Positions 48,348 to 56,751 of a stretch of 64,000 nucleotides of DNA are shown here, piece by piece; the stretch's first letter is position 1; each line of letters begins with the position of its first letter. The stretch covers positions 1 through 64,000 of the forward strand of contig CALJVL010000022.1 in the NCBI GenBank assembly GCA_937773775.1, read 5' to 3'. The position numbers and the translations under genes were made by a program. The notes under the pieces are model-generated. The model saw nothing but the letters and a program-made list of their open reading frames with translations. It was not told the DNA's origin and did not search any database. The stretch is from an uncultured Flavobacterium sp. (lineage in GTDB: Bacteria; Bacteroidota; Bacteroidia; Flavobacteriales; Flavobacteriaceae).

Positions 48348-48869
48348 CAGTTAATTCTTTATTTGGTTTGAGAAACTGGCAGCCAATCAATGGCGAACGA
48401 TATAGCTACTGAATATTAAGTAAAACAATGCATAGCGGGCATGTGAGACTGATGAGCTTCTAGCCCTTATGATGATATTGACTATTGTAAAGTCTTCTCT
48501 TTTCAGATGGGCTTTTACAAACACTTAATCAAAACCACACTCAAAGATACAATGGTAATATTTATATTAAACTGTTATTTAATGTTTTTACTATTTTTCA
48601 ACTGGTTTTCCATGTGTCATTATTGAAGAAGTTGGAGAGGTTGCCAAAGAGCAAAATAAAATCAAAATTCAACTTCTAATTTAAGGATATCTCTAAAATG
48701 GTTTTTATCTCTTTTTTTCTGGTAAATTATTAATCCTAATTTTTTGATTTCCCTTAATTTTTTTGTTTTTTCTGACCGAAGAGAGACCTCTTAATTTCTT
48801 TCTAACTTATTTTATATTTTCAAATATTGATAATTCAATTTTTTATTAACTCTATAGAGAAACTTAACA
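48348..48869. other. Intergenic region without recognised gene
   Basis: AT-rich, with no coding remnant that could be recognised; ends in the promoter of the Lys/Ala-rich protein gene. Confidence 0.4.
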
Positions 48870-48898
48870 TTGGAGGACAGTATTATTTCTTATATTTG
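48870..48898 (+). promoter_or_regulatory. Bacteroidota-type promoter of the Lys/Ala-rich protein
   Basis: TTG (48870-48872) and TATATTTG (48891-48898) are spaced 18 bp apart, matching the -33/-7 elements of the Bacteroidota primary sigma factor. About 75 nt of leader follow before the ATG. Confidence 0.65.
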
Positions 48899-48973
48899 AC
48901 GACGTTAAATAAACCATTAAACAACTACTTATTAACATTAAAGATATGTTATTCTTTAAATACCAAAATTAAA

Positions 48974-49405
48974 ATGGAAAAAAAACCAGAAGAGATTTTA
49001 GACCAGAATTCTGCCGAAATAACTGAACCAGTTACGCCAGTGGAAGCTAAACCAGTTAAAACAAGAAAAGCCAAAGTCAATAAATCTGTTGTTGCGGAAG
49101 TTGAACAAATTACCCTTGAAATTGTAGAATTGGTCGAAGAAGTTGATGCCGAAGAAAACGATGGAGAGAAAAAAATAAAAACAAGTAAGAAATCCAAAAT
49201 AAAAATGACAGAAAAAGACAAAAAGAAGGCTAAAAAAGCTGAGGGTAAAGAAAAAGCAAAACAGAAAGCCAAGGCAAAAGCAAAAAAAGCCAAAAAGGCT
49301 AAAAAAGATAAAGCCAAAAAAGCAAAAGTAAAAGCTAAAATTAAGGCTAAAAAAGCAAAAGCAAAATCTAAAAAAGCAAAGAAAATTAAGAAGAATAAAA
49401 AATAA
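48974..49405 (+). CDS. Histone H1-like lysine/alanine-rich protein
   Basis: 143 residues from ATG 48974 (MEKKPEEILDQNSAEITEP); an upstream in-frame ATG at 48827 would pass through the promoter motif and is unlikely. The first 75 residues are acidic to neutral (VELVEEVDAEENDGEKK). From about residue 80 the chain is almost only Lys and Ala in KAK/KKAK repeats, like bacterial H1-type DNA-binding proteins and SR-like tails in Bacteroidota. It probably binds DNA or RNA as a nucleoid or translation-linked factor. Low-complexity tail length may vary between strains. A terminator follows at 49425. Confidence 0.75.
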   Translation: MEKKPEEILDQNSAEITEPVTPVEAKPVKTRKAKVNKSVVAEVEQITLEIVELVEEVDAEENDGEKKIKTSKKSKIKMTEKDKKKAKKAEGKEKAKQKAKAKAKKAKKAKKDKAKKAKVKAKIKAKKAKAKSKKAKKIKKNKK

Positions 49406-49424
49406 TTATAGTGTTTTTTAAGAG

Positions 49425-49460
49425 TCCCATCAGATGAAAATCGATAGGGATTTTTTTTAT
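49425..49460 (+). terminator. Hairpin terminator after the Lys/Ala-rich gene
   Basis: TCCCATC (49425-49431) pairs with GATAGGGA (49443-49450, one bulge), followed by a run of eight T on the plus strand. Confidence 0.75.
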
Positions 49461-49559
49461 GTCTTAACGACTAATCTTATATAATATTTGTTTGTCGGTG
49501 AGATAACATTAGATCGATATTTAACGCATATAGAAATGGTTTAAATCCTATTAGATATG

Positions 49560-49955
49560 CAAATAAAACCTGCAGAATTACTTAAGAAACATTTTTAAAA
49601 ATATCTTTCTGTTTCCAGAATTCTTCAATTGTTTTATAATCTAAAGTAGAGTGCCTTCTTTCCAGGTCGTACAAATTTCAATAAATTCAAATATATCAGG
49701 TTCTAGTTCTGCATTGTTAAATTTCCTTTCAAGCTCTGAAATCCTTTCCTATTGAGGTGTTTGCTTTTAATTGCCGCTACCTAGAAAACTTTCTGGTCCG
49801 AGCGCTTCATACTCTTTTCGCTCTTTATAAAATTTTGGAGCAGAAATACCTAACTCTTAAGATAGTGCTGAGATATTGGCTCTCTCCTAACTCAATTGAA
49901 CTGCTTTCTCTTTCAAAACGCGGTCATAAATCTGTTCTTTTCTCCTTCCGTGCCT
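49560..49955 (-). mobile_element. IS3 family element relic with internal deletion
   Basis: Minus strand reads an IS3-type OrfA: RRKEQIYDRVLKEKAVQLS, stop, ERANISALS, stop, ELGISAPKFYKERKEYEALGPESFLGSGN, KQTPQ, ERISELERKFNNAELE. It then jumps directly into the last part of OrfB: PDIFEFIEI followed by the RRHSTLDYKTIEEFWNQKD-like end in broken frame (49570-49690). About 280 residues of OrfB, including the DDE catalytic core, are missing. The 3' end carries ATGCAAATAAAACCTGCAG, also present at 61655. The element cannot transpose by itself. Confidence 0.75.
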
Positions 49956-49964
49956 AAGAACTCT

Positions 49965-50166
49965 TTATGAAATAAAAGGAGAGAGGACTATTAAGATTAA
50001 GTTTTTGATTGATTTTTGATTTTTAACATCTCGCCGCTCGGTATCATTTGCGAAAATAGGAGCAGAGTATTTTCTGCAACCAGATACTAATTTATGGAAA
50101 AACTGATTCCTGCAACAACAAAAACAGCAATTGCAACGTACGGCTCTTGTGCGGTCGTTTTTCTTT
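49965..50166. other. Segment between IS3 relic and SdpI gene
   Basis: No gene recognised; possible 3' flank of the SdpI gene. Confidence 0.3.
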
Positions 50167-50514
50167 CTATTCTTTTTCAAATTTAGTTTTAATTGCTTTT
50201 TCAACCTTCCACAAAAGTATAATTACCACTACAATCATAAGGCTTAAGCCAATAATCATATTTGTAAAATCGTCAAATGGCGATAGAAAGCTAAACAAGC
50301 AACATGTAGTTAATATTACTCCAAGTTTTATAATTTCTTTAGAAGAATATTCTTGAGCGAAATTCCATCTTTCGATATTTTTCATTGAACTTGGAGTTCT
50401 ATAACCATAAAGTGAATTAATTTTTTTTGGAGGAAATCTTAGCATAATCGATCCTGCTGCTGAAAAAATGATTCCTGTCAAAAATGGAATTATAAATAAA
50501 GGATTTTCAAGCAT
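50167..50514 (-). CDS. SdpI family membrane protein
   Basis: 115 residues, three membrane helices. SLYGYRTPSSMKNIERWNFAQEYSSK is the SdpI/YhfL signature (GYRTxxSMxNxxxWxxA). Bacillus SdpI is an immunity and signalling protein; the short Bacteroidota versions have no proven role. Intact and apparently monocistronic. Confidence 0.85.
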   Translation of the reverse strand: MLENPLFIIPFLTGIIFSAAGSIMLRFPPKKINSLYGYRTPSSMKNIERWNFAQEYSSKEIIKLGVILTTCCLFSFLSPFDDFTNMIIGLSLMIVVVIILLWKVEKAIKTKFEKE

Positions 50515-50970
50515 ATTGATTCAAATTTTTGAGTTGTTCAATTTTCCGGTTTCGTTCCTTTAAAACGATCAACAATTTGTATATACTCGATATAAAATAG
50601 CCGCTATATATCTAAAAAAGGGTAGGTTGTCGCTACTGCTACGTATTTATGTACAATTGTAATTGACATCAAATGTATACAATTATTCTTCACTGCTGTA
50701 AAACTTTACTTGTTATATATAGCAGAATGATTTGAAAGCTTTGCTTTTTGATTTACTGATTAGGGGACGGATTGGTCCGTTGGCTGTCTTAGCTTGGGTA
50801 GCAAACGGGTTTAAATGCTTATAATTCCTGCTAGTTGCGATATTATTTAGGCACGGGCGAGATAATCACTCTAGCGGGGAGTTGCAATCAAAAGAATACA
50901 TGGAAAAAGAATTGCGGATGTCGAAGCGAGAGGGTATTGGTAGAAATGGAAAAGTTAAGAATGATTTACA
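50515..50970. other. Intergenic region without recognised gene
   Basis: AT-rich upstream part and a GC-richer stretch at 50760-50960 with no family recognised. Confidence 0.3.
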
Positions 50971-51168
50971 TTAATTTTCGAGTTCTTTTAAAATTGCATT
51001 CACATCCTCTTCGGTTGTGGTTAATTTTAATTTACAAAATTTAATTAGTGCTGTTGCTCTTTTTACTTTTTCAGAAAGTTCGTCTACTGAAATTTCTCCT
51101 TGTTCAATTTCGGTAACAATTCCTTGTAATTCCTTAAAAGCATTTGTATAATTCAATTCTTCTTTCAT
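50971..51168 (-). CDS. xseB: Exodeoxyribonuclease VII small subunit
   Basis: 65 residues, helical: LNYTNAFKELQGIVTEIEQGEISVDELSEKVKRATALIKFCKLKL. This matches XseB (motif LExIVxxLExGxxSLdesl-x-fexg-xLxxxC). It binds the large subunit XseA, whose gene lies 57 nt upstream. The complex degrades single-stranded DNA from both ends. Intact. Confidence 0.9.
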   Translation of the reverse strand: MKEELNYTNAFKELQGIVTEIEQGEISVDELSEKVKRATALIKFCKLKLTTTEEDVNAILKELEN

Positions 51169-51225
51169 TTTATTCTTTGATTTTTGTAATTGTACTGTCT
51201 ATTGTACCGTTAAAAAGCATTGTGT

Positions 51226-52560
51226 TTATGACTGCGCCTTTTCCAATTGGGAAACATCTTTGACAGCTTTTCCGTTTAAATACGTGATGCTAAAACCTCT
51301 TTTCAAAACATTTATAGGATTCATAATCTGAATGTTTTTTTCTATGTTTTCCAATGCAAGGTCCGAATTTTTTAGATAGAGTAGGGGTAGCAATTCTAAT
51401 TTTTCTTGGTATTGAATTACAGTTACTTTTAAATTATTAAGATTGAATTTAGAGGCAATGCTTGTTTTGGCTTGTAGTACATTTAATTTTTCATGATTAT
51501 TTTTTACTATAAATTGGTATTGTTGCTGAATTGCATAGCTGGCATTTTTGATGTGGTTTTCATTGTTGTTCAAAATAGAAACCGTAATGGAGCGAAACAA
51601 TTTAAGTTCTGATGCAATTTTTGTATTCTCTTCACTTAGCAAGCGTCTGGATTTATCCGCTATTTTTTCTTTGGCTTTTTGAATTGGAACCGAAAAATTA
51701 TGAAATTTCTGTATCAAGAATTCGGCGAGTTTTGTTGGTGTTATCGCGTTGGTATGGGCAATCATTTCGCATACCGTTTCATTTGTGACATGGCCAATAC
51801 CGGTGATTACAGGAATAGGAAATAATGCAATGGCTTTTGCCAATTCATAATTATTATAACAGGATAAGCCCACATCACCGCCACCACCTCTAATAATGGC
51901 GACTGCATCGAAATGATGGATTACTTTTTTAATCTTTTCTAATTGTGCCGTGATGCCTAGAACTGCTTTTTCTCCTTGCAGTATCGATGGAAATAAAAGA
52001 TAGAAGAACTTGAAGTTCCAAGAATTTTCATCAATTACAGCTTTAAAATCACCAAAGCCTTTACTAGTTTCTACCGAAATTATTGCTATTCGTTGGGGTA
52101 AAAATGCGAGTTGTAATTTTTTGTTTTTATCATAAATACTTTCCAGCTGCAATTTTCTGATTGTTTCGCGCTTTTCATTTTCTAAATCTCCTAAAGTGTA
52201 TTGGGGATCAATATCTATTATTTGCAGTGAAAGTCCAAAAGCTGGATCAAAGGATATTTTAGCAAGGAATAAAATTTTAATTCCATCTTTGAGTGGCTCC
52301 TTTAGTATTCGTAGAAAATTGCGATTGATGTTTTGGTAATCGTCACGCCATAATGTTGCTTTTATTTGCGCCATTATTTTTCCATCTACTTTTTCAATTA
52401 TTTCTGGAAAGCAATGGCCTGATTGACTGTAATGATTTAGTTTGTTCATCTCCGCTTTAATCCAAAACACACTTTTATATCTTTGTTCCAGCGTTTTTTT
52501 AATACTGTTGGTTACCTCCAGCAGCGAAAAAATAGTTTTATCATTGATTTTTTCAGGCAT
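51226..52560 (-). CDS. xseA: Exodeoxyribonuclease VII large subunit
   Basis: 444 residues. The N-terminal OB-fold (TIFSLLEVTNSIKKTLEQRY, FWIKAEMNKLNHYSQSGHCFPEII) is followed by the exonuclease domain with RIAIISVETSKGFGDF, VAIIRGGGGDVGLSCYNNYELAKAIALFPIPVITGIGHVTNETV and THTNAITPTKLAEFL-type motifs. Coiled coils and FNLNNLKV/VLKRGFSITYLNGK form the C-terminus. Works with XseB, the downstream gene, in recombination and repair. Somewhat shorter at the C-terminus than usual but open throughout. Confidence 0.93.
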   Translation of the reverse strand: MPEKINDKTIFSLLEVTNSIKKTLEQRYKSVFWIKAEMNKLNHYSQSGHCFPEIIEKVDGKIMAQIKATLWRDDYQNINRNFLRILKEPLKDGIKILFLAKISFDPAFGLSLQIIDIDPQYTLGDLENEKRETIRKLQLESIYDKNKKLQLAFLPQRIAIISVETSKGFGDFKAVIDENSWNFKFFYLLFPSILQGEKAVLGITAQLEKIKKVIHHFDAVAIIRGGGGDVGLSCYNNYELAKAIALFPIPVITGIGHVTNETVCEMIAHTNAITPTKLAEFLIQKFHNFSVPIQKAKEKIADKSRRLLSEENTKIASELKLFRSITVSILNNNENHIKNASYAIQQQYQFIVKNNHEKLNVLQAKTSIASKFNLNNLKVTVIQYQEKLELLPLLYLKNSDLALENIEKNIQIMNPINVLKRGFSITYLNGKAVKDVSQLEKAQS

Positions 52561-52639
52561 TCTGTTCTTGACTTTTGGATTTAGGGATAAAAGATAGGTT
52601 TCTTTTATTTTGGATCAAATGTAAAGCAGTTTTAGTAGA

Positions 52640-52910
52640 GTATTACAATTGGATGGGGATAACTTTCGTGTTTTGGGTCACAAGCGATATGCTTGCCAGG
52701 GGGTGAACTTCGCAGAGTATTCTAGAGTTCGAAACATGTTGTTTTTTAAGTAAGACCTCGGAGAGCGGGTTTGTGGGATGAGGTTGGCCATTGGGCAAAT
52801 TAGTTATGGCATATAGAAAAGGGTGTGAAGTCGGGGGACTTCGCAAAGCATAATCGAATATTAACTATGTTTGGTTATTAAGGAACACTTCGAGGAGCGG
52901 GGTTTCTTTT
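52640..52910. repeat. Imperfect internal repeat in the xseA upstream region
   Basis: Two related segments, around 52705-52770 and 52828-52910, share ACTTCGCA, a TCGAA step, and then an extended CTTCGAGGAGCGGG/CCTCGGAGAGCGGG end. No protein family was recognised in either strand. It may be a decayed duplicated gene end or regulatory repeat. Confidence 0.35.
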
Positions 52911-52937
52911 AAATAATAATAATAATAATAATAATAA
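52911..52937. repeat. (AAT)n microsatellite
   Basis: About nine consecutive AAT/TAA units, immediately downstream of the small membrane ORF at 52940. Such tracts change length by slippage. Confidence 0.85.
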
Positions 52938-52939
52938 CA

Positions 52940-53062
52940 TTATTTTTTATTTTGATTCACTTTCTTAACAACCAGCCAAATAATAAACATAAGAACAACT
53001 AGGCTAATAAACCAACCATAACCATATCCTAATCCCCAGCCATTATTCATACCATCCATCAT
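52940..53062 (-). CDS. Small single-pass membrane protein (40 residues)
   Basis: The minus strand encodes 40 residues from ATG 53062: a Gly/Tyr/Trp-rich start (MMDGMNNGWGLGYGYG) followed by one membrane helix (WFISLVVLMFIIWLVV) and a basic tail KKVNQNKK. Similar small ORFs with a glycine-tyrosine head are common in Bacteroidota. Too short for homology-free prediction; function unknown. Confidence 0.5.
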   Translation of the reverse strand: MMDGMNNGWGLGYGYGWFISLVVLMFIIWLVVKKVNQNKK

Positions 53063-53208
53063 AATATTCGTCTTTAAATTGATAAATATGAGCTAAAAAA
53101 ATCTTGTTATAGAGCGACAATAGCCCGTGCGAGTCTTTCTTTTATTTCGGTTGCTTTTCTGCCAAACTAGAGTTTTGAGTCTATAGATAGTTCTCTTCCT
53201 ATTAAATA

Positions 53209-54708
53209 TTAAGTACCTAAAGAAAGATTAAATATTACCTTGGATCCATCAGGTGCAATCGCAAAGATTTGTATAATTCCTCTTTGAGCAGACAAAAAGG
53301 CTAGATCAATATCTTTAGAACTATTGATAGGTTTACCGTTTATGTAGGCAATAATAGTTCCGATGGGAATTCCATTATGGTCAAAAAAACCACCCTTGCG
53401 CACATTTGTAACGACTACTCCTGAATTAATATTGAAATATTGTTTCTGCCCTTCTGTAAGTGGCGCAAAACTGACACCAAGTTTGTCATAAATTTGGTCG
53501 AGGGATTCATTACTATTAGATGTTGTCTTTGTTGGTATTTCTTTTTTTAAAGTTGCAGAAACAGTCTTGGTTTTTCCGTCACGCAAATAGCTTAATTTGA
53601 TTATATCGTCAGGTCGATGTCTGGCAATCCTTTCCGAAAACTCTGTTGATGAAGACAGTTGTATTCCATCTATACTTTGTATAATATCGCCTTCTTTAAG
53701 CCCTGCTTCAGCTGCTGCGCTTCTGTTCATTACATTGGTTATATAGACACCTTTTACTGTTCCAAGGGCAATGTTTTGTTGCTTAAAATAGCGCTCTTCA
53801 ACTAAAGGTGAAGGAAATGCAACTCCCAATATTCCCCGATTTACGGAACCATACTTTTTAAGATCATCGAGAATTTTCTTAGCTAAATTTACAGGTATTG
53901 CAAATGAATATCCAGCATAGCTCCCCGTTTGAGAAGCAATGGCGCTATTAATACCAATCAGTTCTCCATTTGTATTTACAAGTGCGCCTCCGCTATTTCC
54001 GGGATTAATTGCTGCATCAGTTTGAATAAAAGATTCAATTGCACTATTCGCGCTTGTGCTGGAGTTGCTTTGAGAATTATTCGTCTCAGGGCGATTTATT
54101 ATGCCGATGCTTCTCGTCTTCGCACTTATAATCCCTGCAGTAACGGTCGTATTTAGTGAGAAAGGATAACCAATAGCCAATACCCATTCACCAACCTGTA
54201 CATTATCTGAATTTCCTAATTTTACAATTGGAAGTCCTTCTGCTTTTATTTTTAAAAGTGCTAGATCGGTATTCGGGTCACGACCAATTAATTCTGCTGA
54301 AAACTCGCGTTTGTCAGGTAATATGACTTTAATATCTGAAGCGTTTTCAATAACATGATTGTTTGTTGCTATATACCCATCCTGGGATATTAAAACGCCA
54401 GAACCTGAAGCCATTGCAGGAGCGTTGCTTCTGGATTGCGTGCGAGAAGGTTGTCTAAAATTAGTGTTCCCTGTTGTCGGTTTTAAGAGGGTTTTAATAT
54501 GAACAACGGCAGGTGTTACCGCTCTTGAAGCGGCTACAAAATCTCCAATTCCGTTTGACTTATTCGGTATATCGGTATTGCCAGCTGAAAATGCTTTCAC
54601 AATACCGCCACTAGAGACAAAATCAGTTGATTTTTTTTTATCCGAACAGCCCGTGCTAAAGATTTGAATTATTGAAAACAGAACTATAATTATTAATTTA
54701 TTTTTCAT
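53209..54708 (-). CDS. HtrA/Deg-type periplasmic serine protease, lipoprotein
   Basis: 499 residues from ATG 54708, chosen because it begins a lipoprotein signal (MKNKLIIIVLFSIIQIFSTGCS); an upstream in-frame ATG at 54798 would bury it. Trypsin-like domain with His in DGYIATNNHVIENAS, Asp in DPNTDLALLKI and Ser in AAINPGNSGGALVN. Two PDZ domains follow (EAGLKEGDIIQSIDG, HNGIPIGTIIAYINGK). It degrades or refolds damaged periplasmic proteins. The N-terminal cysteine suggests anchoring to a membrane, unlike soluble DegP. Intact. No operon partner. Confidence 0.93.
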   Translation of the reverse strand: MKNKLIIIVLFSIIQIFSTGCSDKKKSTDFVSSGGIVKAFSAGNTDIPNKSNGIGDFVAASRAVTPAVVHIKTLLKPTTGNTNFRQPSRTQSRSNAPAMASGSGVLISQDGYIATNNHVIENASDIKVILPDKREFSAELIGRDPNTDLALLKIKAEGLPIVKLGNSDNVQVGEWVLAIGYPFSLNTTVTAGIISAKTRSIGIINRPETNNSQSNSSTSANSAIESFIQTDAAINPGNSGGALVNTNGELIGINSAIASQTGSYAGYSFAIPVNLAKKILDDLKKYGSVNRGILGVAFPSPLVEERYFKQQNIALGTVKGVYITNVMNRSAAAEAGLKEGDIIQSIDGIQLSSSTEFSERIARHRPDDIIKLSYLRDGKTKTVSATLKKEIPTKTTSNSNESLDQIYDKLGVSFAPLTEGQKQYFNINSGVVVTNVRKGGFFDHNGIPIGTIIAYINGKPINSSKDIDLAFLSAQRGIIQIFAIAPDGSKVIFNLSLGT

Positions 54709-54938
54709 AAAGTAATTTTTTATATTAGACTTATTAAGGCAATACGCCATGACTTTAAAACAATACCGCTTTTTCATGTTATTGATGCTATTTTCCAATT
54801 CTCGAAGATGTTCTTGACTGGGTATTATTCTTGTTTATGTATAGCAATTTTTATATAGTGAATATATTGATTCTATTTCAGCCCCAGCCAGCCTACTTGG
54901 ATGTTAAAACAGCCACCCTTTTTTTTACAATAGTATGT

Positions 54939-55127
54939 TTAATATTGATTTATGTTAATTTTATGGCTTGTTTCTTCATGCCTCACGGGTATCCATTGTA
55001 ATCTTCCATCCCTTAGTACAGTATCATTTACTGGGTTTAAACTATCACTCGTAATTGCATAAATGTCTTTCACAGCTGCTTCTACTAGCATTTCTACTAA
55101 ATAATCTGACACGTTTTTCGGCATCAT
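54939..55127 (-). pseudogene. Pyruvate oxidase (PoxB-like) N-terminal fragment, copy 1
   Basis: From ATG 55127: MMPKNVSDYLVEMLVEAAVKDIYAITSDSL, PVNDTVLRDGRLQWIPVRHEE. This is the start of the thiamine-diphosphate Pyr domain of PoxB/acetolactate-type enzymes (usual ...IYAVTGDSLN...IxWIHVRHEEVGA). The match stops after HEE and the frame ends soon; about 520 residues are absent. A second fragment truncated close to the same codon lies at 55956. Confidence 0.75.
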
Positions 55128-55188
55128 TTTTGTTATTTTTGTATTATATCATAATCTCTACACTAATTAATAGAGTACTCGTGGGAAT

Positions 55189-55715
55189 TTATTTTGGCTC
55201 ATATTTTTCTTTTACAGGCTTGCCGGAATTATAATCTTTGCCATAAAATAGAACATATTCGAATCCTAAATTGATGCCGAAAATTCCATTTTTAAATTGT
55301 ATCGACATCTTGTCTAGATACATCTTATGCTTATTTACGGTAACATAAATTCCAGTTCCTTCACTATTACTATAATTGAGATAAAAAATATTTTTTTCTT
55401 GGAAGCAAGTCTTAATTTAAATAAGTTAGGTTTTGAATCTAATAGCATCATTCCCTAGGCGAATTTTTTTTGTATTCTTGACAAGGGTTTTTTTTATACC
55501 ATTTTGAGTATAAACTATTCGGTATGAGTTAATAGGTTGAGATGAATCAATAATTCCTGCTTTTATATTTGCATCATAAACGTAAGTATTTTGGTTATCA
55601 ATATGTTGAATATAAAATAATCGGGTAGCTGTTTTTGCTGGTTCTGGGTAGTCGCTTGTAAATATCCTGAAAAAAGGAAAATAAACATCAGGAAAAAAGA
55701 AAGAATAATTTTCAT
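55189..55715 (-). pseudogene. DUF4833-like exported protein, frameshifted
   Basis: From ATG 55715 a signal peptide MKIILSFFLMFIFLFSGYLQA. After a frame change near 55640 it reads YIQHIDNQNTYVYDANIKAGIIDSSQPINSYRIVYTQNGIKKTLV, which fits DUF4833 (...IQRNxNTNxxVYELN...). A further frame change near 55440 leads to NYSNSEGTGIYVTVNKHKMYLDKMSIQFKNGIFGINLG and the end at 55189. Function of the family unknown. Lies between the two pyruvate oxidase fragments. Confidence 0.45.
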
Positions 55716-55955
55716 ATTGATTGTTATTTTTATTTCTTGCGAATAGTGGCCTATTTTAAGATATTGCTGCATTTCAACACTAATTAACTTTTTTATAGTA
55801 TTCTACAAATTAGTTGTTAGTGACTATGGTTTTAGCGATTTTTTTTGATTTTGACTCTGTAAAAAACGCTAGCTTAAAGTTACTATTATGTCTCATCAAT
55901 AGGGAAGTTACAGCGGTAATTATCAAAGTGGAAGTTATATATGTCGACCTATTCG

Positions 55956-56103
55956 TATCTAATATGAATCCATTGTAATCTTCCATCCCTTCGTACAGCA
56001 TCATTTACAGGGTTTAAACTATCACTCGTAATTGTGTAAATACTTTTCACAGCTGCTTCTACTTGTATTTCTACTAAATAATCTGACACGTTTCTCGACA
56101 TTA
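55956..56103 (-). pseudogene. Pyruvate oxidase (PoxB-like) N-terminal fragment, copy 2
   Basis: From ATG 56103: SRNVSDYLVEIQVEAAVKSIYTITSDSL, VNDAVRRDGRLQWIHIRYE, then TAG. About 80 percent identical to copy 1 (54939) over 50 residues. Both break off at the HEE/RYE position. A shifted frame continues to 55810 without recognisable domain. Confidence 0.75.
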
Positions 56104-56178
56104 TTTTTTTATTTTATTTTATTTGTAATACTGTTGTATCATTAGAGTTTTAATTTAATTATTGATTAAGCATAGTGT

Positions 56179-56584
56179 TTATTTATTAGTATTTCTCCAT
56201 GACTGCCATGCAACAGACGACCAAAGTGCCCAGGCTATTAGAACCGGTTGAAAGAAAAGCCAGATTAATCTGACGATGTCAGAATTTAAAGCTTCAAAAG
56301 CATCTTTTCCATCAAGGTATTGGGTAGCATTACCTAGGAAAACCAGAATAAAAAATAGAGCTAAGGCCCATCCAATATTCACTCGTTGCTTTTTCCAGAA
56401 CATTAAAGTCAGACCTAATGCTATTTCAACAATACCTGATAATAGGACCACTAAATTTTTGCACAATGGAACCCAATCAGGAACCTGAGCCTGGAAATCA
56501 ATTCTATTAAAGGTAAGATGACTAATTCCGGTATAAACCATAAATAGCGCTAATAGTACTCTGAAAATATTTTGCGCTAGTCAT
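56179..56584 (-). pseudogene. DoxX family membrane protein, one run indel at the N-terminus
   Basis: 120 residues open (56179-56541): VYTGISHLTFNRIDFQAQVPDWVP, VVLLSGIVEIALGLTLMFWKKQRV, WALALFFILVFLGNATQYLDGKDAF, typical DoxX-like four-helix protein. The real start is probably ATG 56584 (MTSAKNIF...), reached only if the 4-base run 56570-56573 gains one base. A relic of its C-terminus lies at 60275-60425. Role unknown, perhaps in thiol or redox stress. Confidence 0.7.
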
Positions 56585-56644
56585 ATGTGAACTTCTTTTT
56601 TCAAAGCTGTATTTTATAGATTAAACAATTAAAACGGTTCATTC

Positions 56645-56735
56645 AATGCGCGTACTCAAATCAATTTCTTATTCACAAACTCGTGAATCCCCAACTCCGA
56701 TAGTCCACTACCAAGGCCTAAACGTTAGGCTCAAC
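56645..56735 (-). pseudogene. Aldehyde dehydrogenase 3' end, second relic
   Basis: This minus-strand DNA matches the last ~90 bp of the aldehyde dehydrogenase fragment at 57570 (positions 57590-57660), with several changes; the frame is lost. It directly follows the SDR stop, so the SDR is bracketed by two copies of the same gene end. Confidence 0.6.
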
Positions 56736-56751
56736 TAAAGGAAAGCGCAGC

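Noticed and set aside
48949..49317. Long minus-strand open frame opposite the Lys/Ala-rich gene
   Set aside because: It is the antisense of Lys/Ala codons (Phe/Leu/Ala-rich string) and has no start context or family.
50840..50960. Possible gene in the GC-richer stretch upstream of xseB
   Set aside because: No family and no start context recognised; it is better described as intergenic.
52911..52937. CRISPR-like repeats near 52900
   Set aside because: Only a trinucleotide tract; no spacers and no cas genes anywhere in the window.
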